Shown here one piece after another: positions 1-4,923 of a stretch of 5,479 bases of DNA. The notes below the pieces were generated by a model. The model did not search any database, had not been told where the DNA came from, and saw only the letters and a list, made by a program, of their open reading frames with translations. The position numbers and the translations under genes are program-made. The stretch is from Alphaproteobacteria bacterium UBA6062 (GTDB lineage: Bacteria; Pseudomonadota; Alphaproteobacteria; Sneathiellales; Sneathiellaceae). The stretch covers positions 1 through 5,479 of the forward strand of contig DIYE01000336.1 of the NCBI GenBank assembly GCA_002428885.1, written 5' to 3'. Each line of letters opens with the position of its first letter. Position 1 is the first letter of the stretch.

Positions 1-1
1 C

Positions 2-601
2 GAGGAACGGTTCTCCAACAAAACGGCTATTGCACCGACAGCCTCCATTTCCATTATCTGCGGCGGCGCCAGCCCGGGGATCGAGCCGGCAGCGGCCAAC
101 AGCTACACTCATAAAACCCTGTCCGGTTCCTACAATGTGCGCAATCCACACCTGAAGGCGCTGTTGGCCGAGAAAGGTCATGATGACGAGGAAACCTGGA
201 GTTCCATTACGGTGAATGAAGGTTCCGTCCAGCATCTGGATTTCCTGGATGATCACGAAAAGGATGTGTTTAAAACTGCCTTCGAGCTGGATCAGCGCTG
301 GATTATTGAACTGGCTGCCGACCGGACACCGATGATTGATCAATCCCAGTCCGTGAATATCTTCCTGCCGGCTGATGTTCACAAACGGGATTTACACCAG
401 ATCCATTTCCAGGCCTGGAAACAGGGCGTGAAGAGCCTCTATTACTGCCGCTCAAAATCCATTCAGCGGGCCGAGGTTGTGGCAACCAAGGATGATATGC
501 CCGAAGCACTTAAAGAACTGGTAGCCGGTGCCGAAAAACCCAAACTTGAGGTTGTTGCGCCGAACACGACCGATTATGAAGAGTGTCTGGCTTGCCAATA
601 A
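2..601 (+). CDS. nrdA: Ribonucleoside-diphosphate reductase class Ia, alpha (large) subunit, C-terminal part (5' end outside window)
   Basis: The reading frame is open from base 2 to the TAA at 599-601, giving about 199 residues of the C-terminus. NrdA is the catalytic subunit of aerobic ribonucleotide reductase, reducing ribonucleoside diphosphates to deoxyribonucleotides in the cytoplasm together with NrdB. Visible marks are the phosphate-binding segment IAPTASIS...GIEP (about bases 26-100), the LSGSYNVRNP stretch, and the paired tyrosines in KSLYYCRSK (codons 440-445). Those tyrosines match E. coli Y730/Y731, which pass the radical from NrdB to the active-site cysteine. The last residues are ECLACQ; the CxxC (codons 584-586 and 593-595) is the swinging dithiol that re-reduces the active site and is itself reduced by thioredoxin or glutaredoxin. 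The N-terminal ATP-cone and the three active-site cysteines lie upstream of the window, so allosteric features and the promoter cannot be judged. A GTG at 137 is internal and not the start. nrdB follows in the same direction, so the two are probably co-transcribed. Confidence 0.96.
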   Translation, partial: EERFSNKTAIAPTASISIICGGASPGIEPAAANSYTHKTLSGSYNVRNPHLKALLAEKGHDDEETWSSITVNEGSVQHLDFLDDHEKDVFKTAFELDQRWIIELAADRTPMIDQSQSVNIFLPADVHKRDLHQIHFQAWKQGVKSLYYCRSKSIQRAEVVATKDDMPEALKELVAGAEKPKLEVVAPNTTDYEECLACQ

Positions 602-651
602 GGCGGGTCGGCCCTCATTTCTAACCCTGACAGACGAAATTCGAGAGTTCC

Positions 652-1611
652 ATGTCCCTGCTTGACGCTAAACCGGTTTACAAGCCCTTTTCCTATCCCT
701 GGTGTTATGATGCCTGGCTCATGCAGCAACAGATCCACTGGTTGCCGGAAGAGGTTCCGCTGGCCGACGACGTCAAGGACTGGCATCAGAACCTGACGGA
801 AGACGAGCAGCATTTGCTGACACAGATTTTCCGGTTCTTCACCCAGTCGGATATTGAGGTCAACAACTGCTATATGAAGCACTACACCCGGGTTTTTCAG
901 CCGACGGAAGTGCAGATGATGCTGGCCGCCTTCTCCAATATGGAAACGGTGCATATTGCGGCTTATTCCCACCTTCTCGATACGATCGGGATGCCGGAAA
1001 CGGAATACTCCGCCTTCCTTCATTACAAAGAGATGAAGGATAAATATGATTACATGCAGCAGTTCAATGTGGAGAATCTTTCAGAGATTGCCAAAACCCT
1101 TGCCGTCTTTGGAGCCTTCACGGAAGGGCTGCAGCTCTTTGCCAGCTTCGCTATTCTTCTGAATTTCCCACGGCACGGCAAGATGAAGGGAATGGGGCAG
1201 ATCGTTACCTGGTCGGTTCGGGACGAAACCCTGCACTGCAACTCCATCATCAAGCTGTTCAAGACCTTCATTCAGGAAAATCCGGAAATCTGGAACGAGG
1301 CTTTTGTTGAGGATCTCTATAAGACCTGCCGGGAAATTGTTTCTCACGAAGATGCCTTTATCGACCTGGCGTTCGGGGCAGGGCATATTGAAGGCCTGAC
1401 AGCGGATGAGATCAAATCCTATATCCGTTATATTGCGGACCGGCGCCTCGATCAGTTGGGACTGGAACCGATTTATAATCTGGAAAAGAACCCGTTGCCC
1501 TGGCTGGACGCCATTCTTAATGCGGTGGAGCACACCAATTTCTTCGAAAACCGGGCAACGGAATATTCCAAAGCTGCCACCCAGGGAACCTGGGATGAGG
1601 CTTTTGCCTGA
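652..1611 (+). CDS. nrdB: Ribonucleoside-diphosphate reductase class Ia, beta (small, radical-generating) subunit
   Basis: A complete 319-residue NrdB. It builds the diiron-tyrosyl radical cofactor and passes the radical to NrdA for deoxyribonucleotide synthesis. Compared with E. coli NrdB, all six iron ligands are present with matching spacing: D67 (D84), E98 (E115), H101 (H118), E158 (E204), E192 (E238) and H195 (H241). The radical tyrosine is Y105 (Y122), exactly four residues after H101 in METVHIAAYSH. W30 in HWLPEEV matches W48 of the radical pathway, and Y305 near the C-terminus is the likely Y356 counterpart, though that part aligns poorly. The protein is shorter than E. coli NrdB (375 residues), as is usual for alphaproteobacterial members. 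The ATG at 652 follows a GAGAG ribosome-binding site at 643-647. Only 50 bp separate it from nrdA and no terminator is seen between them, so one operon is likely. An intact ligand set and Tyr argue for class Ia rather than the Tyr-less class Ic. Its stop lies 13 bp from the stop of the convergent tetR gene. Confidence 0.97.
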   Translation: MSLLDAKPVYKPFSYPWCYDAWLMQQQIHWLPEEVPLADDVKDWHQNLTEDEQHLLTQIFRFFTQSDIEVNNCYMKHYTRVFQPTEVQMMLAAFSNMETVHIAAYSHLLDTIGMPETEYSAFLHYKEMKDKYDYMQQFNVENLSEIAKTLAVFGAFTEGLQLFASFAILLNFPRHGKMKGMGQIVTWSVRDETLHCNSIIKLFKTFIQENPEIWNEAFVEDLYKTCREIVSHEDAFIDLAFGAGHIEGLTADEIKSYIRYIADRRLDQLGLEPIYNLEKNPLPWLDAILNAVEHTNFFENRATEYSKAATQGTWDEAFA

Positions 1612-1635
1612 TATCAGTTAGCGCTCAGGACAAAG
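1601..1635. terminator. Weak stem-loop across the convergent nrdB/tetR junction
   Basis: Bases 1601-1611 and 1625-1635 form 11-base arms that pair except for a 2x2 internal mismatch, with a 13-base loop. The stem covers the ends of both genes. Inside lies a perfect 10-bp palindrome, CTGATATCAG (1608-1617). There is no convincing T-run on either side, so this may be at best a weak two-way terminator or a 3'-end-stabilising structure. No other terminator is visible for either gene. Confidence 0.25.
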
Positions 1636-2176
1636 ACTGAACCAGTCGTCGGACCGTCTGATCAAGATGGTTCGGCTTTTTCAGTGTAACAGCCAGCACC
1701 ATAGCGCCCTGCAAACTGCTGAGGATAAAACGTGCGTCTGCTGTAGGACCTTTTGCGCCTGCGAGGGCCAGCTCCGTCCAGTCGATCATTCGGTCAAAAA
1801 AAGCAGAAACCGCGTCGCTGACCTCCTGTGGCAGTCCTGAAATTTCCGCTCCCAGAATGCAGCCGAGGCAAATCGCTTTATCTTCTTTCAGACTGGCGGC
1901 ATAGGCGCGTCCAAGTCTTGCAATCCTTTCCTGGACTGGCTCATTGGGATCTGAAGGGTCTCCAAGAGCATCCAACAGCTTTTCCGAATAGCGCTCGACG
2001 ACCGCCACACCGAGATCCGGCTTGTGGGGGAAGTGGTAGTGAACGCTGGAGCTTTTAATGCCCACATCGCTGGCCACATCCCGGTAGCTGACCGCATTAA
2101 AGCCGCCGCGGCGGATAAACCGCTCTGCAGATTCCAGAATTTCTGTTACCCGCTCGTTTTTCTGATTTTTTTCCAT
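1625..2176 (-). CDS. TetR/AcrR family transcriptional repressor, NemR-like, local regulator of the GST-cupin operon
   Basis: A 183-residue TetR-family protein, a usual length for the family. The N-terminal domain carries the helix-turn-helix at about residues 26-55 (YRDVASDVGI, then recognition helix KSSSVHYHF and the KPDL turn). The C-terminal part is the ligand-binding and dimerisation domain. The segment C103-LGC-ILGAE-ISGL lines up with GC(106)LTVKLSAEVCDL of E. coli NemR, whose Cys106 senses electrophiles and hypochlorous acid; here a second cysteine, C106, lies three residues later. The gene is divergent from the GST gene, and two near-identical palindromes lie between them, so it very likely represses both itself and that operon. 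The ATG at 2176-2174 has no clear Shine-Dalgarno sequence, and the predicted promoter would start transcription almost on the ATG, so the mRNA may be leaderless. The inducer is unknown; a reactive electrophile or oxidant is an inference from the cysteines and the GST neighbour. The family assignment is firm, the NemR comparison moderate. Confidence 0.92.
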   Translation of the reverse strand: MEKNQKNERVTEILESAERFIRRGGFNAVSYRDVASDVGIKSSSVHYHFPHKPDLGVAVVERYSEKLLDALGDPSDPNEPVQERIARLGRAYAASLKEDKAICLGCILGAEISGLPQEVSDAVSAFFDRMIDWTELALAGAKGPTADARFILSSLQGAMVLAVTLKKPNHLDQTVRRLVQSLS

Positions 2177-2181
2177 CTTTG

Positions 2182-2211
2182 TATATCTATCAGTTGATAG
2201 ACGGTTGACAA
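2182..2211 (-). promoter_or_regulatory. Predicted sigma70-type promoter of tetR
   Basis: On the - strand, TTGTCA (2211-2206, 5 of 6 matches to TTGACA) is followed after 18 bases by GATATA (2187-2182), a weak -10. The predicted transcription start is about 2175-2177, at the tetR ATG itself. The -35 overlaps the -35 of the divergent + strand promoter, because TTGACAA reads TTGTCAA on the other strand. Operator O1 lies between the two boxes. Confidence 0.45.
2186..2201. promoter_or_regulatory. TetR operator O1 (palindrome proximal to tetR)
   Basis: The 16-bp sequence TCTATCAGTTGATAGA is a palindrome with perfect 7-base arms around a central GT. It differs from the second site (2237-2252) at one base only. 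It lies in the spacer and -10 region of the predicted - strand tetR promoter, where bound repressor would block autogenous transcription. Confidence 0.8.
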
Positions 2212-2232
2212 GAGGGACCGTGCTCCTAAATA
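2205..2232 (+). promoter_or_regulatory. Predicted sigma70-type promoter of the gst-cupin operon
   Basis: A perfect TTGACA at 2205-2210 is followed after 16 bases by TAAATA (2227-2232), a modest -10. Transcription would begin around 2238-2241, inside operator O2 (2235-2254). Repressor bound there would therefore cover the start site. The -35 box lies between the two operators. Confidence 0.6.
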
Positions 2233-2234
2233 CC

Positions 2235-2254
2235 TATCTATCAGTAGATAGATA
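2235..2254. promoter_or_regulatory. TetR operator O2 (palindrome proximal to gst)
   Basis: TATCTATCAGTAGATAGATA is a 20-bp palindrome with perfect 8-base arms and a 4-base centre (AGTA). Its core at 2237-2252 matches O1 at 15 of 16 bases. The two centres are 51 bp apart, close to five helical turns, so two dimers would sit on nearly the same DNA face. It lies at the predicted transcription start of the gst operon. Confidence 0.82.
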
Positions 2255-2257
2255 AGC

Positions 2258-2261
2258 GGAG
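2258..2261 (+). promoter_or_regulatory. Ribosome-binding site GGAG that decides the GST start
   Basis: GGAG at 2258-2261 directly abuts the first of three tandem ATG codons (2262, 2265, 2268). Only the third leaves a normal 6-base spacing, so translation probably begins at 2268 and the protein starts MKLYEFKG. Confidence 0.6.
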
Positions 2262-2267
2262 ATGATG

Positions 2268-2894
2268 ATGAAACTATACGAATTTAAAGGATTTCCAAAC
2301 CCGGCCCGTATCCGTATTGCCCTGGCAGAGAAGGGGCTTCTGGATAAAACGGAATTTGTGCAGGTGGATGTTCCGGGCGGGGAGCATAAAGAGCCGACCT
2401 TTCTGGCAAAAAATCCTTCGGGTACCGTTCCTGTCCTTGAGTTGGAGGATGGAACCTTGCTGTCTGAATGCACAGCAATTACCGAGTATCTGGACCATGT
2501 GGCCGGAGAGCCAGGCCTTACAGGTGAAACACCGGCGATGCGTGGCCGTATCGCAATGATCCAGAGAAAAGTGGAAGCCGGATTTCTGGACGCGGTCGCC
2601 GATTTCTTCCATCACGCAACGGAAGGGTTGGGGCCGGACATTGAAAGCTATCAGAATGCCGCTTGGGGTGCGCGGCGGCGGGAAGTTGCCCTGAAAACCC
2701 TTTCCTGGATGGAAGAAATTCTGTCTAAGCAGCCATATCTGGCCGGGGATCGTTTTACGGTTGCCGATATTACAGCTCAGGCCGGTTTCCTTTTTGCCGG
2801 TTTTGTTAAGCTGGATATCCCCGAAAGCTGTCCGAATGTTCGGGCCTATGCGGAACGTCTTGCAGAACGGAACAGTATCAGGCAGGCTGCCTGA
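2268..2894 (+). CDS. Glutathione S-transferase family protein
   Basis: A cytosolic GST-fold protein of 208 residues from the third ATG (210 from the first, at 2262). GSTs join glutathione to electrophiles or use it to reduce peroxides. The N-terminal thioredoxin-like domain runs about 1-78, starting MKLYEF and containing the cis-proline motif GTVPVLE (P55) and the gamma-glutamyl contact motif S66-E-C-T-A-I, where the usual Ser after Glu is Cys68. The helical C-terminal domain (about 88-205) has the N-capping motif DRFTVADI with T164 and D167. The position that normally holds a catalytic Ser or Cys near the end of strand 1 is occupied by F9-P10-N11-P12, so the catalytic residue is not obvious; Asn11 is one candidate. 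It is divergent from tetR, preceded by operator O2, and followed after 16 bp by the cupin gene. Repression by the TetR neighbour is very likely. Family membership is secure; the substrate is unknown. Confidence 0.93.
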   Translation: MKLYEFKGFPNPARIRIALAEKGLLDKTEFVQVDVPGGEHKEPTFLAKNPSGTVPVLELEDGTLLSECTAITEYLDHVAGEPGLTGETPAMRGRIAMIQRKVEAGFLDAVADFFHHATEGLGPDIESYQNAAWGARRREVALKTLSWMEEILSKQPYLAGDRFTVADITAQAGFLFAGFVKLDIPESCPNVRAYAERLAERNSIRQAA

Positions 2895-2910
2895 GGGGCT
2901 GGAGAGTGTC

Positions 2911-3585
2911 ATGGAACTACATTCAGAGTTTGAGAAACAGGCTATCGTCCATGCGGCGAAGCGGCCTTGGGTGCCGTCACCCGCTGCTGGGGTAAACCGC
3001 CGAATGCTGGATAGAATTGGCGATGAAGTTGCCCGGGCAACAACCATCGTTCGGTTTGATGCGGGCAGTGTTTTTGACCCCCATACCCACGGTGGTGGGG
3101 AGGAATTCTTGGTCCTGGAAGGTGTTTTCCAGGATGAGCATGGCGATTATCCGGCCGGTACCTATATTCGTAATCCACCGACCTCCCGTCATACACCCAG
3201 GTCAGATGATGGTTGTACCATTCTTGTAAAGCTCTGGCAGTTCGACCCGGAAGATCGGACATTTGTGGTACAGGATGGCCGGCATATTGAAGCTTTTCCG
3301 GATCCCGTCAGAGAGGGGGTTGAGGTGCGTCCGCTTTTCAAGGATCAGTGTGAGACAGTTCGGCTGGAAAACTGGCAGTCGGGACATCCTGTTTCGATCG
3401 GTCATCCGGACGGTGCAGAGTATTTTGTGGTGCGGGGAAGCTTTGACTATGAAGGTGAGACTTTTAACACTCATTCCTGGCTGCGCTTGCCACCTGGTAA
3501 GGAAAGTCTCGCTTTGCCAGGAACCAAGGGAGCAGAAATCTGGTTAAAGACGGGGCATTTGATTTATGCTAAAGCACCCGCTTGA
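2911..3585 (+). CDS. ChrR-like cupin domain protein (stand-alone double cupin, no anti-sigma domain)
   Basis: A 224-residue protein built of two cupin barrels. The first (about 18-112) closely follows the ChrR C-terminal cupin pattern: PWVPSPAAGV, then H58-T-H60-GGGE64-E65-F, GDYPAGTYIRNPP and H94, ending in KLWQF. H58, H60, E64 or E65, and H94 are the likely metal ligands. The second half (about 130-220) repeats the fold in weaker form (GHPDGAEYFVVRGSF, LRLPPGKESL) and lacks a full ligand set. ChrR of Rhodobacter sphaeroides is a zinc anti-sigma factor responding to singlet oxygen and organic hydroperoxides, but the zinc-binding anti-sigma domain is absent here and no sigma factor gene is adjacent. 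This protein is therefore more likely a metal-binding enzyme or sensor than an anti-sigma factor. The ATG at 2911 has a good GGAG at 2901-2904. The frame stays open upstream to 2761, but that part overlaps the GST gene and is not cupin-like. Co-transcribed with gst; biochemical function unknown. Confidence 0.88.
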   Translation: MELHSEFEKQAIVHAAKRPWVPSPAAGVNRRMLDRIGDEVARATTIVRFDAGSVFDPHTHGGGEEFLVLEGVFQDEHGDYPAGTYIRNPPTSRHTPRSDDGCTILVKLWQFDPEDRTFVVQDGRHIEAFPDPVREGVEVRPLFKDQCETVRLENWQSGHPVSIGHPDGAEYFVVRGSFDYEGETFNTHSWLRLPPGKESLALPGTKGAEIWLKTGHLIYAKAPA

Positions 3586-3599
3586 AAGATCCCGTTAAA

Positions 3600-3625
3600 A
3601 AAGGGTCGCTATCAGACGGCCCTTT
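3600..3625 (+). terminator. Intrinsic terminator of the gst-cupin operon
   Basis: AAAGGGTCG (3600-3608) pairs with CGGCCCTTT (3617-3625) over 9 bp, including one T-G wobble, with an 8-base loop. It begins 15 bases after the cupin stop. The T-run is short, so efficiency may be moderate. Confidence 0.65.
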
Positions 3626-3650
3626 CTCGTCGGCTGCGGATGTGCCCGGC

Positions 3651-3689
3651 AACAAAGCTGTCATTGCAGCCAATATTGTTTTCTTTTTT
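3651..3689 (+). terminator. Possible back-up terminator
   Basis: AACAA (3651-3655) can pair with TTGTT (3676-3680) and GCTG (3657-3660) with CAGC (3667-3670), separated by an unpaired internal loop, and followed by TTCTTTTTT at 3681-3689. The stem is weak, but the U-rich tail is better than that of the terminator just upstream. Confidence 0.25.
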
Positions 3690-3863
3690 ACCTAATTAGT
3701 ATGCGAGGTTTCGGCCCTATCGACTATGGAACCGAGTGCAGGAAAATAGTGATGGTAATCCCATAACAGAAGAAAATGGAGGAATGTAAGGGAAAATAAA
3801 TGTATTGAATAACGTGAATTTCCCGTTCTTTGGTGCGACGTAAGAGTTCTTTCACATAAAAAG
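3690..3863. other. Intergenic stretch without a supported gene
   Basis: Between the cupin terminators and the terminator of the first VPLPA-CTERM gene I see no gene. The only open frame (minus strand, 3692-3949) runs through the strong terminator and into the secreted-protein gene in another frame. Short + strand frames lack ribosome-binding sites. The stretch is AT-rich with no clear repeats or hairpins. Confidence 0.6.
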
Positions 3864-3892
3864 AAAAACCCCGCCGCAAGGGCAGGGCTTTT
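3858..3892 (-). terminator. Strong intrinsic terminator of the first VPLPA-CTERM gene
   Basis: On the - strand, bases 3892-3881 pair with 3875-3864 over 12 bp (two G-U wobbles) with a 5-base loop, then a TTTTTCTTTTT tail (3868-3858) that overlaps the last arm. The wobble pairs work only in - strand RNA, so it is orientation-specific. It begins 23 bases after the stop codon. Confidence 0.9.
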
Positions 3893-3915
3893 CCCGTCTT
3901 TTGTTGTGAAACAGG

Positions 3916-4578
3916 TTAGGCTTTTGCGGCCTGTTTCTTTCGACGCCATCCCATAAATCCAAGGACTGCCATGCCTGCACCATAAAGAGGCAGTGCTGCC
4001 GGCAGAGGTACTACGGACAGGGTGGGGTCCACTGTGACGGATTTGATTTTAAATCCATCATAGTATCCTTCTGCACCGATCCCGAATGTCATCCCACTCC
4101 AAATTTGCTGGAATGTATAAATTGAAGGGTTATTCCATCCCACCGGATCAACTTCGTTGTCCCGCCAGTCGGCCGCATCGTTGAAGTCGCCGTCTCCGGT
4201 TGCGTCAAAGTAAAAGGAGAAGTCGTCGTCACTTCCATAGCGCTGAAGTGTTACACTTTTAATGGTGACTTCTGTATCAAAGCTGAAAATGACCATGTCA
4301 TTTCCGCCATAACCGTCAACATAGTGGTCATCTCCATAGGAGCTATATAGGCCAATTCCGTTGCTCCAACGACCAAGGCGGTCGTTGTTGTCTGTTGATG
4401 TATTACCGTTATTCTGATTGAACGTCGAAGGCGTCAATGTCAGATTAATGCCATCCTGCATGTAAGAGAAGGATGTACCGTAGTTATTGTAGCCGGAATA
4501 ACTGAAATCAAAGGTTGCTGCATTTGCAGCTGTACTACTCAGTGCCAAAATAGCCAAAGCGGTAAGAATCTTTTTCAT
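3916..4578 (-). CDS. Secreted VPLPA-CTERM sorting domain protein (paralog 1)
   Basis: A 220-residue exported protein. Residues 1-20 form a Sec signal peptide (MKK, a hydrophobic run from I4 to L13, then AANA with cleavage probably before A21). The mature part is rich in Gly, Asp, Asn, Tyr and Ser, as expected for a beta-rich surface domain, and contains one cysteine-free Asp-rich loop DATGDGDFNDAAD (125-137) resembling calcium-binding loops. The C-terminus is a classic VPLPA-CTERM tail: VPLPA at 190-194, a hydrophobic helix to about 210, then WRRKK (211-215). In this family the tail is recognised and cleaved by an exosortase, and such proteins usually go with exopolysaccharide or envelope systems; no exosortase is in the window. 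The ATG at 4578-4576 has a GAGGGGA ribosome-binding site (4592-4586). The gene has its own promoter and terminator, so it is a single-gene unit. A related gene lies upstream in the same direction. The specific role is unknown. Confidence 0.9.
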   Translation of the reverse strand: MKKILTALAILALSSTAANAATFDFSYSGYNNYGTSFSYMQDGINLTLTPSTFNQNNGNTSTDNNDRLGRWSNGIGLYSSYGDDHYVDGYGGNDMVIFSFDTEVTIKSVTLQRYGSDDDFSFYFDATGDGDFNDAADWRDNEVDPVGWNNPSIYTFQQIWSGMTFGIGAEGYYDGFKIKSVTVDPTLSVVPLPAALPLYGAGMAVLGFMGWRRKKQAAKA

Positions 4579-4623
4579 ACCCGTATCCCCTCTAGAGATG
4601 TTTCATTCGTTTGTTGGAAGGAA

Positions 4624-4651
4624 TTTATAGACGGGTTGAAACGCGGATCAA
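4624..4651 (-). promoter_or_regulatory. Predicted sigma70-type promoter of VPLPA-CTERM paralog 1
   Basis: On the - strand, TTGATC (4651-4646; 4 of 6 matches) is followed after 16 bases by TATAAA (4629-4624; 5 of 6). Transcription would start near 4617, leaving a leader of about 39 bases that includes the ribosome-binding site. Confidence 0.45.
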
Positions 4652-4690
4652 TATAAAGTTGTCTAAAATTATCTATAAAAAGCAGTGAGT

Positions 4691-4733
4691 TATGGTTAAT
4701 TCTAGTGAAGAAGTTAATGGAAATTTAACCATA
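4691..4733. repeat. 9-bp inverted repeat TATGGTTAA / TTAACCATA
   Basis: Perfect 9-base arms at 4691-4699 and 4725-4733, 25 bases apart. The same TATGGTTAATT word (11 bases) recurs in direct orientation at 4857-4867. The right arm overlaps the CtrA-like site. It may be regulator half-sites or chance in AT-rich DNA. Confidence 0.4.
4714..4729 (+). promoter_or_regulatory. CtrA-like binding site TTAA-N7-TTAAC
   Basis: TTAA (4714-4717), exactly seven bases, then TTAAC (4725-4729) matches the full consensus of the alphaproteobacterial cell-cycle regulator CtrA. It lies about 135-150 bases upstream of the paralog 1 ATG and roughly 100 bases upstream of the predicted start site, further than usual for CtrA activation. 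The region is AT-rich, so chance is possible. Confidence 0.4.
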
Positions 4734-4923
4734 AATTCCGTAAAATTGCATATATCATAAAGCCTTCGGTCGCGGGCCTTCCGTTTGAAACGGCGATTTT
4801 ATCATATTGGGTGGAAATTAGGTTGTATACAGCATTAAGGTTAATCTGCATGGTGGTATGGTTAATTTGCCGAAATTAAGGCGAATCGTAGATAGTTCTT
4901 AGCTGTTTTAATAATCAGGGCAT

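Noticed and set aside
574..1023. 149-residue - strand frame across the nrdA end and nrdB start
   Set aside because: Antisense shadow of two certain genes, with no family resemblance.
1081..1533. 150-residue open frame on the - strand inside nrdB
   Set aside because: It lies wholly within the well-supported nrdB gene, has no recognisable domain, and mirrors its codon pattern.
2761..2910. N-terminal extension of the cupin protein back to 2761
   Set aside because: It overlaps the end of the GST gene, is not cupin-like, and the ATG at 2911 has a well-placed GGAG.
2274..3047. 257-residue - strand frame opposite gst and the start of the cupin gene
   Set aside because: Long, but antisense to two clearly coding genes and of low-complexity, non-domain composition.
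3703..3768. Short + strand frame encoding about 21 residues in the 3690-3863 gap
   Set aside because: No ribosome-binding site, no promoter and no recognisable peptide type.
3692..3949. 85-residue - strand frame
   Set aside because: It runs through the strong terminator at 3858-3892 and overlaps the VPLPA-CTERM gene in another frame.
4722..4737. AATTTA-ACCA-TAAATT palindrome as a separate operator
   Set aside because: Short AT-only arms overlapping the CtrA-like site; such palindromes are common by chance in this AT-rich stretch.
4835..4879. Further TTAA pairs that might be CtrA sites
   Set aside because: Spacings are 2, 10 or more bases instead of the required 7.
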